Assembly (NCBI GenBank): GCA_001897035.1
Contig: MKRS01000416.1
Coordinates: 1 to 8,507 of the forward strand
From: Bacteroidales bacterium 45-6
Lineage (GTDB): Bacteria; Bacteroidota; Bacteroidia; Bacteroidales; Dysgonomonadaceae
Length of the DNA: 8,507 bases
Direction of reading: 5' to 3'
Shown: one piece after another, positions 8,066 to 8,507 of the stretch
Numbering within the stretch: the first letter of the stretch is position 1
Layout: the number at the start of each line of letters is the position of its first letter
Position numbers and translations under genes: made by a program
Notes under the pieces: model-generated
Seen by the model: only the letters and a program-made list of their open reading frames with translations
Databases searched by the model: none
Told to the model about the DNA's origin: nothing

Positions 8066-8507
8066 TTATTCCTTTATTTTTTTTACCGCACTTACAAATA
8101 CTATTAAACCCATTATCAGCAATATCAAAGAAGTAGATACAACATAGATTCGACCTGCTGGTGAAACAACTCCCAAAATACCGATAATCAACCCTGTAAC
8201 TATAATTCCAATGCCAATCATGCGTTTTCCGAATGAGTTCTCGGAATCCGACTCTACTGTTATATGATCCTCAAGTGCTGTTCCGTCAGATTTCTGTGTA
8301 AGGTATTGTTGATACTTCTCGTATTCATAAACAGGCTTCTTGGTTACCCACAACCAAATTTCAAGGATAGCCATGATAGCCACCGGAACTACCACACCCA
8401 TGACCATGCTTGCCGCCGTAGATAATGATACACCGTTTATAATCGGAAAAAGAAATTTATAACCTAGTGAAATTATGAGCGCCACAATGGTTGCACCCAA
8501 TACAGTA
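8066..8507 (-). CDS. C-terminal part of a multi-pass membrane transporter, probably sodium:solute symporter
   Basis: The frame is open to the window edge, so the N-terminal part lies outside. The visible ~146 residues contain four hydrophobic helices, counted from the TTG at 8498-8500 (about 3-20, 28-52, 91-113 and 117-138). Between helices two and three is a polar cytoplasmic-type loop (about 53-90, KKPVYEYEKYQQYLTQKSDG...). The tail is basic (VKKIKE). This layout fits the C-terminal helices of a solute:sodium symporter (SSS) family protein, a frequent partner of FAD-dependent oxidoreductases in Bacteroidetes loci. The diagnostic core helices are not in the window, so another polytopic transporter is possible. 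Its role would be inner-membrane uptake of the compound processed by the next gene, which starts 10 nt downstream. Confidence 0.6.
   Translation of the reverse strand, partial: TVLGATIVALIISLGYKFLFPIINGVSLSTAASMVMGVVVPVAIMAILEIWLWVTKKPVYEYEKYQQYLTQKSDGTALEDHITVESDSENSFGKRMIGIGIIVTGLIIGILGVVSPAGRIYVVSTSLILLIMGLIVFVSAVKKIKE

Overview
The window is a piece of a Bacteroidetes polysaccharide-utilization-type locus. The organism is probably a Bacteroidales member that has a type IX secretion system (T9SS). The evidence is an adjacent SusC/SusD pair, a C-terminal T9SS sorting domain on another protein, AT-rich translation starts without clear Shine-Dalgarno sequences, and a TAnnTTTG-type promoter element. 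Genus cannot be read from the sequence. All five genes lie on the minus strand, so transcription runs from high to low coordinates.

In transcription order: (1) 8507-8066, the C-terminal end of a multi-pass membrane protein, most likely a sodium:solute symporter, cut by the window edge. (2) 8055-5764, a 763-residue FAD-dependent oxidoreductase with no signal peptide, 10 nt after the symporter and almost certainly co-transcribed with it. (3) 5673-4813, a small secreted protein made of one DNRLRE (CBM96-like) carbohydrate-binding-type domain and a T9SS type A sorting domain. (4) 4564-1490, an intact SusC-like TonB-dependent outer-membrane transporter. (5) 1483-1, a SusD-like surface lipoprotein starting 6 nt after SusC. 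Its reading frame is broken by one apparent missing base near 684-686 and continues in the -1 frame to the window edge.

The 248-nt gap between genes 3 and 4 (4565-4812) is the only sizeable intergenic region. It holds two competing hairpins (4740-4786), a candidate -7 element for the susC-like gene (4668-4675), and a well-spaced promoter-like motif pair on the opposite strand (4678-4709). The opposite-strand pair could drive an antisense or small RNA. The 90-nt gap at 5674-5763 is AT-rich and shows no convincing promoter or terminator.

As a working model (inference), the sorted DNRLRE protein captures a glycan at the surface and the SusC/SusD pair imports fragments across the outer membrane. 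The inner-membrane symporter then takes up the product and the cytoplasmic FAD enzyme oxidises or reduces it. No glycoside hydrolase, polysaccharide lyase, sulfatase or regulator is visible here, so the substrate cannot be assigned. The DNRLRE domain gives only a weak hint of alginate or other acidic glycans.
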